In this document: positions 59,069 through 64,000 of the stretch, piece after piece | How positions within the stretch are numbered: the first letter of the stretch is position 1 | Layout: every line of letters starts with the position of its first letter | The notes under the pieces: generated by a model | The model's database searches: none | The model's input: only the letters and a program-made list of their open reading frames with translations | Told to the model about the DNA's origin: nothing | Program-made: the position numbers and the translations under genes | Assembly: GCA_025345505.1 (NCBI GenBank) | Contig: JANVCC010000152.1 | Coordinates: forward strand, 186,001-250,000 | Source: Todiramphus chloris collaris | Taxonomy: Eukaryota; Chordata; Aves; Coraciiformes; Alcedinidae | Length of the DNA stretch: 64,000 bases | Direction: 5' to 3'

Positions 59069-62000
59069 CTGGTCTGTCCTTGACGATAAGAAGCCTGTGA
59101 AAAAGATGCTAGCCTTTAAGATACAGGCTTATTCTATATTTTTCCTGCTCTGTCCTCTTGGCTTTCATCAGACTGTCTAGAGATTTGTGGAACCACAGAT
59201 ATTTTGTTTACTAAAGTCCTGATGCATTTCTCTTCCGTTAGTTTGTTTTATTGCTTTTTGAACTGATTTGCACTTTCGACATCCAGAATACTGCTTAGCG
59301 ATTTCCACAGTGTGTCTATTGAGCAGCAGTCCATTGCTTGTTTGCTTGTTTCAACACGTTCAGTGATGATATCATTTGATTCTCTATAGTTCTTATACAG
59401 TTAGAAACAAAGAGCATTTTCTACTCATATCTCATGGGACTTGAAGTCCCATTTAAACTCTATGCTGCAGGAATCATATATTTCTGAAGTACAGTTACTA
59501 TATCAATCTGTTACAATGAATACATTTATTTCACAGAAGATCAGATTGATGTTTAGGAAAATTATTTCTCACTGTTTGAACAACCTACCCTCAAAAGAAA
59601 GAAATGTATATAAAGATTTTTATAATAAGAGGTTCCTATGTGTTGTTAGAATTAGCTGTCAGTTACTTAGAATCACGTTAAGAATGTTCAGTCTTTTACT
59701 AATCAGAAATAATAATAAAAAAACCAAACCTTTCCAATTTTAGTTTGACAAAAATTGATAGTTTTACACATTTGCAAGAAATAATAGCAGCATTCAAAAG
59801 GACTCTAATACCATGTTTCATGAGAGCAATGTAAGCTGTTGCAAATTCTAGTGTCATGCAAAAATACATTACTTTTTATCCCAAAGTAAACAATTGTTAT
59901 ATAGCAAGCTATCCCAATAAATTTTATCCATAACCCCTAGAAAATTGCTAAGAAAAGACAGAACTGTCTGATTACATTCAACATCAACAGGGAAGTTAAA
60001 ATGATCATGACATAAAGCAATCATGCTTAATATTTGTTTTAGCTTTCCTGCTTAACTCTGCCTTCTCCAGAAACTCTTATCACTCTAGTCATTTACAGTG
60101 ATGTAAAAAAGCATTTTCCCTACTTTTGACATGATTTTAAACCAAGTCTGGAAGCCTGGGAAATTTATAGATGTTTCTTCAGTGGATCTCCATTTTGTGG
60201 TTTATTTATGAATGTGTGGCAAAGAGTCACTTTTTCAACTCTTCTGTCATGACTTTTCTGTATTAAGCAGCTAAAGCACAACTAGGTTTCACCTTACATA
60301 TAATATATTGAATGTCTGAAAAATATACAATTTCAGGTATTAAAGTTCTAAAGATAAAAGACAGGAAAGAGTTAGTAAATTAATTGTCTGATTCTATTGA
60401 CATATGATCCAACCTGAAAAATAGTTTTGTGACTGAAAGACATTTAAAAAATTAGTGTTTTGCCTCTTTCAGTTCTATCATGATTGATTTAATGTTACAA
60501 AATATCAAAATTAATATAAAGGAAAACCAGTCAAAACCCTGGTTTGACATCCTAAAGTGCTATAAATGGGACTCAAGGGATCTAATATGCATCAAGCTAT
60601 CTAAAACACTGGGATAGGGCAAAAGGTCAGGGTTGAAGAAGACTGATTGTGAGACTACACCTATAGAGACCAGGCAAAATGGCTTCATTCTGCAGGTGGA
60701 GATGTTAGGCAGTGCTGCTCAAAACTTTAAAAGAAAAAAATTATAAGTAGTCCATAATATGAATTAATATCATCATACAGCAAGAATTAAGCAGTTGCAT
60801 AAGGTGCATATAATACACAGATGAGGCACAAATGTACTAGGACCTATGTGTATTAATGAGCAAGAGGCATTTCCATGGTCATTTAAACTACATTCTCTCT
60901 TTGTTTCTCAAATCTACGCCTAAAGAACATCTGCATCACAAAGAATGCAAATCGTCTTAAACAAAGCAAGCAAAATCATTCACGTGCTGTTAGAGTTTCC
61001 AGCACTGGGAGACATAGTGGGAAAGAAGGTGAATTTAACATCATATACTGCTAGAAATCATGAGATACTTCAGAGATTCAATATTTAAAATATAATATCA
61101 AAGAAAATTAGACCTTGTGAATTTGTAATCCTTAAGGCTCAGCTTTATAAAAGAAACCTGAAATTTGTATATAATGATATATTTCCAAGATCTGAAAATT
61201 TCACAGAATAGCATTAAATATCCACAAAAGCTACAATAAAATCATTAGAGATGACAATCATGGAAGAGTAATAGTCCTGTTGCAGGAATTCTTGTGCAAA
61301 TACTCTTAAGTGCTATGTAAAATAGTCCATTTTAATTGTTGCCATCATTCCTTCTGGCACAATACTGTATTAGTCTTGCATGAAAATGGTAATGAAATGC
61401 AAGCTATTGGATTATTGAAATACAAAACTTTCCACACAAGGCAAAAGAAATTCTGTCAAAGTAAACTCAGTGTTTACATTGGATTGATTTGCCTATATAT
61501 GATGGAATAGATAAAAATTCTTTCTCCTGGATGGAGACTTCCATTTAAATACAAGTTTTTGTCACTTATGTTTAGAGGCAAATGTTGGAACTGGGAAACA
61601 ATTAGAAGACAACAATTCTGGATGAAAAGGCTATTCTGTAACTTGTATTTTGCACATGTAATTACTGACATAATTTGCTGTTACAATTTCTATCTTTGCC
61701 GAAGGCCAACAAGATCTGTGTATATGCTGTGAACTAAACAGCCTGACCTGAATATTGCAAAGGAACTGACAAATATAATCCCTGAAGATCCTACTTGTGC
61801 TCAGTAAAAGAGATTATATTTGTATCACAAAATATGCCACAAATTGTTATCATTGTTTTATAATGGCTATTTCCACTTTATTCTATGAGCTTTGTGAGGA
61901 AATAATATCAAGTTTCAGTATCTAATAAATTCATACAATCTCACTAAGAAATCGATATTAATTTTTTACCAATCTGAATCAAAGATAATATACACTCTGT

Positions 62001-62679
62001 GGATATTCAACTCAAACCTACCTTTGTGCTTCCAGAATTTACCCAGCTCTGGGTTTCAGACATCCGCACTGTAAGTGCATATTTCTATTTTTCTTATATT
62101 TTAAATTGCTACTGGGTAAAAAAAAAAAAAAAAAAAAAAATTTATTTTTATTAATAATAAAAATAAAAAATATTTTTTTATATAACCCTTTCTACTATCA
62201 GAATAAAATAAATCATTGTCATGTAAGACACAACGTTTACTTACTGAAGGTCAGTCATGACATTTAAACCAAAAAAGTCCTCCTATTTACAGGTTAGATA
62301 CAGCAAATAATGGTTGTAATTTTTTTTTCAGTCCTTGTTTAATTTTTCTCAAAGGACATCTTGATGTTTCTGAGAATAAGAAAAACAATGTCACTTTCCG
62401 GTGCAGCAAGATCATGTTCTCAAAGAAATAATTCAGAAAGATGTTTGAAGGAAGGAGGGAATTAGCATATTTGCTGTGTGTCTCCTTCTTTATGTAATGT
62501 TCTACAATGCTTTAGAAAGAGCCAGTAAGACTTGTTTGGATTTTGAGATAAATAAAAACTATCGTCAAACATTCTTACCTTCCAAATCCCACCTTTTCAA
62601 ATCCCACCAATGTCACTAGGATTCAAGTGACAAATTCTCATAGAACCAGAGCACAGCAGCTCTGAAGCTCTGAAGACAC
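59069..62679. other. Unique AT-rich stretch, no gene seen
   Basis: No domain-bearing frames, LTR ends or CR1 cores were recognised. A poly-A run of about 23 bases followed by AT-rich DNA occurs at 62119-62175. Confidence 0.55.
62119..62175. repeat. Poly-A run with AT-rich flank
   Basis: About 23 A residues are followed by TTTATT and AATAAAAA units. Low complexity. Confidence 0.85.
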
Positions 62680-63124
62680 CTGGGGCTCTTTAGTCTGGAA
62701 AAGAGAAGACTGAGAGGGGATTTGATAAATGTTTAAATATATGAGGGCTAAGTGTCAAGAGAAAAGGGACAACCTCTTCTCACTTGTGCCTTGTGATAGG
62801 ACTAAGGGGAATGGATATAAGCAGGAGCACAAGAGGTTCCACCTTAACATGAGGAGGAACTTCTTTACAGTAAGGGTCACAGAGCACTGGAACAGTCTGC
62901 CCAGAGAGGTTGTGGAGTCTCCTTCTCTGGAGATTTTCAAAGCTTGCCTGGATGCGTTCCTGAGTGACCAATGTTAGGGTAGATTAGGTTGTAGAGTAGA
63001 TTAGGTTGTAGGGTAGCTTATATGATCCTGCCCTGGCAGGGGGGTTGAACTTGAAGATCTCCAAGGTCCCTTTCAACCCCTAACACTCTGTGATTCTATG
63101 ATTCTGTGATTCTGTGATTCTGTA
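62680..63124 (+). mobile_element. CR1 LINE 3' end with multi-unit octamer tail
   Basis: The + strand starts in the [11 protein letters not shown]-type segment. The frame of 62729-62977 then reads [28 protein letters not shown], the usual CR1 ORF2 end. The copy finishes with four consecutive ATTCTGTG-type units (about 63093-63124, one unit being ATTCTATG). A short duplication (TAGATTAGGTTGTAG) occurs at about 62980-63014. It is well preserved in the last 400 bases. Confidence 0.95.
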
Positions 63125-64000
63125 ATATAATAGTTATTAATTACAAAGAAATTCAAAACTTATTACATTTTCATGATAATGTAAATCCCAGAAAACATCA
63201 ATAATTGTGTACTTGATCATATATAAAAATCAGGAATTAATACTAAGTTGTTTTTAGTAATGTGTACTGAGTGCTATGTTAATAATACATATACATACAT
63301 ATATATACAACTAATTAACCATAATTACATGAATTGCGAACAACTGAAAACTGGTGTTAACCCATGATACATGTCTACTGTGAAAAACACTATTAAAATC
63401 CTTGGGTTTACCTTATGCCTTCTATTGCAGCGCAACATTGTAAAAGAACCTGTTCCAAACTAATGACCTGGAAAAGCAAATTGCAATGAAAACCTAGCGA
63501 GCCATTTCCAGCACTGTTGCTATTAGTCCCTCCTCAAATACTGAAGAGTGGACAATTCAGAGGTGCATAGTCTGTCAGAAGAAAGAATTTGCCTAAATTT
63601 GTAATTGCAGTTCAGTAGACAAGGAGTAGCATACATAATTTCTTAACAAAAATCGGTGCTCCTGTTGGATTAAGGAAGCTGAAAGGAGGTGTTGAGGTGT
63701 GACCTTTTCCTGAAGGCTTCCTTTCCAGGTGCCAGTGTCCAGTGTAGTGTCCGGCTAGTGGTTACCCAGATGAAGACCTCCATGCAGATAAAGATGTTGC
63801 ATCTGAGACTTTCAGCATCTAGCTTGTAATGCAGCAAACTGTCTGGACAAGCTGAGGTCCCTCACTGAATCAGAGGCCAGGGTAAGAAAACTTTCACAGG
63901 GTTTCTGAAGCTTGTCAAGTTCCTTAGTTGTTGCCAAAATGACACAGGAGGAGTCAAGAGCCTTTCGCAGAAAATACACTAGAAAATATGAGTCTGAGAC
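63125..64000. other. Unassigned sequence to window end
   Basis: 63125-63620 is AT-rich. From about 63650 to the window end the sequence is more complex, with a 32-codon open stretch on + (about 63812-63907) whose C-terminal half looks like a heptad-type helix (L-D-K-L-R-S-L-T-E-S-E-A-R-V-R-K-L). It could be a remnant of a retroelement structural protein or an exon edge (CAGGGTAAG at 63878-63886), but the part available is too short to call. Confidence 0.35.

Noticed and set aside
1-64000. Search for a CRISPR array, bacterial-type operon or new defence system
   Set aside because: The window is vertebrate-like: retroelement remnants, no dense coding, no regularly spaced repeats with unique spacers.

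Overview
This window looks like a gene-poor stretch of a bird genome. The evidence is thirteen CR1 LINE fragments, most ending in the avian-type ATTCTGTG octamer tail, together with ERVL-type LTRs (one starts TGTCCTGGTTT on its own strand) and remnants of other endogenous retroviruses. The background is AT-rich with short A/T runs, and the open reading frames outside repeats are short and show no recognisable domain. I found no host protein-coding exon, tRNA, rRNA or CRISPR array. The window is best read as intergenic or deep-intronic DNA; which of the two cannot be decided from the sequence alone.

Layout. 1-4950: unique AT-rich sequence. 4960-6010: a very old CR1 copy (+). 6010-18960: mostly unique sequence with one CR1 scrap (9470-9750) and simple repeats. 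18960-21824: the longest CR1 copy (+), from the endonuclease domain through reverse transcriptase to the tail, split by a short retroviral-type LTR (about 19955-20233). 21974-23942: an internally deleted provirus (-) with unequal LTRs. 26545-26664: a CR1 tail (+). 27366-27456: a TTTTC array. 30800-32559 (+) and 32560-33341 (-): two CR1 copies joined tail to tail. 38656-39459: an ERVL-type solo LTR (-) with a perfect 5-bp target duplication.

42168-47890: a cluster of CR1 copies (42168-42330 +, 42929-44490 -, 46250-46765 +, 46880-47890 -) around an ERVL-type LTR fragment (45190-45622 -). 47890-54930: unique sequence. 54930-57074: a GC-rich, CpG-rich island, then a doubly truncated CR1 (+), then another ERVL-type LTR (-). 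58216-58650: a retroviral gag capsid remnant (-) that abuts a promoter-like block. 58765-59068 and 62680-63124: CR1 3' ends (+). The rest is unique or unassigned.

Nothing here works together as a pathway. All coding remnants are broken retroelement genes (CR1 endonuclease/reverse transcriptase; retroviral gag and env). The more interesting points are structural: nested insertions, an inverted CR1 pair, a clean solo LTR, an uninterrupted gag fragment, and an isolated GC-rich island. Family names rest on recognising consensus features by eye, not on a library search.
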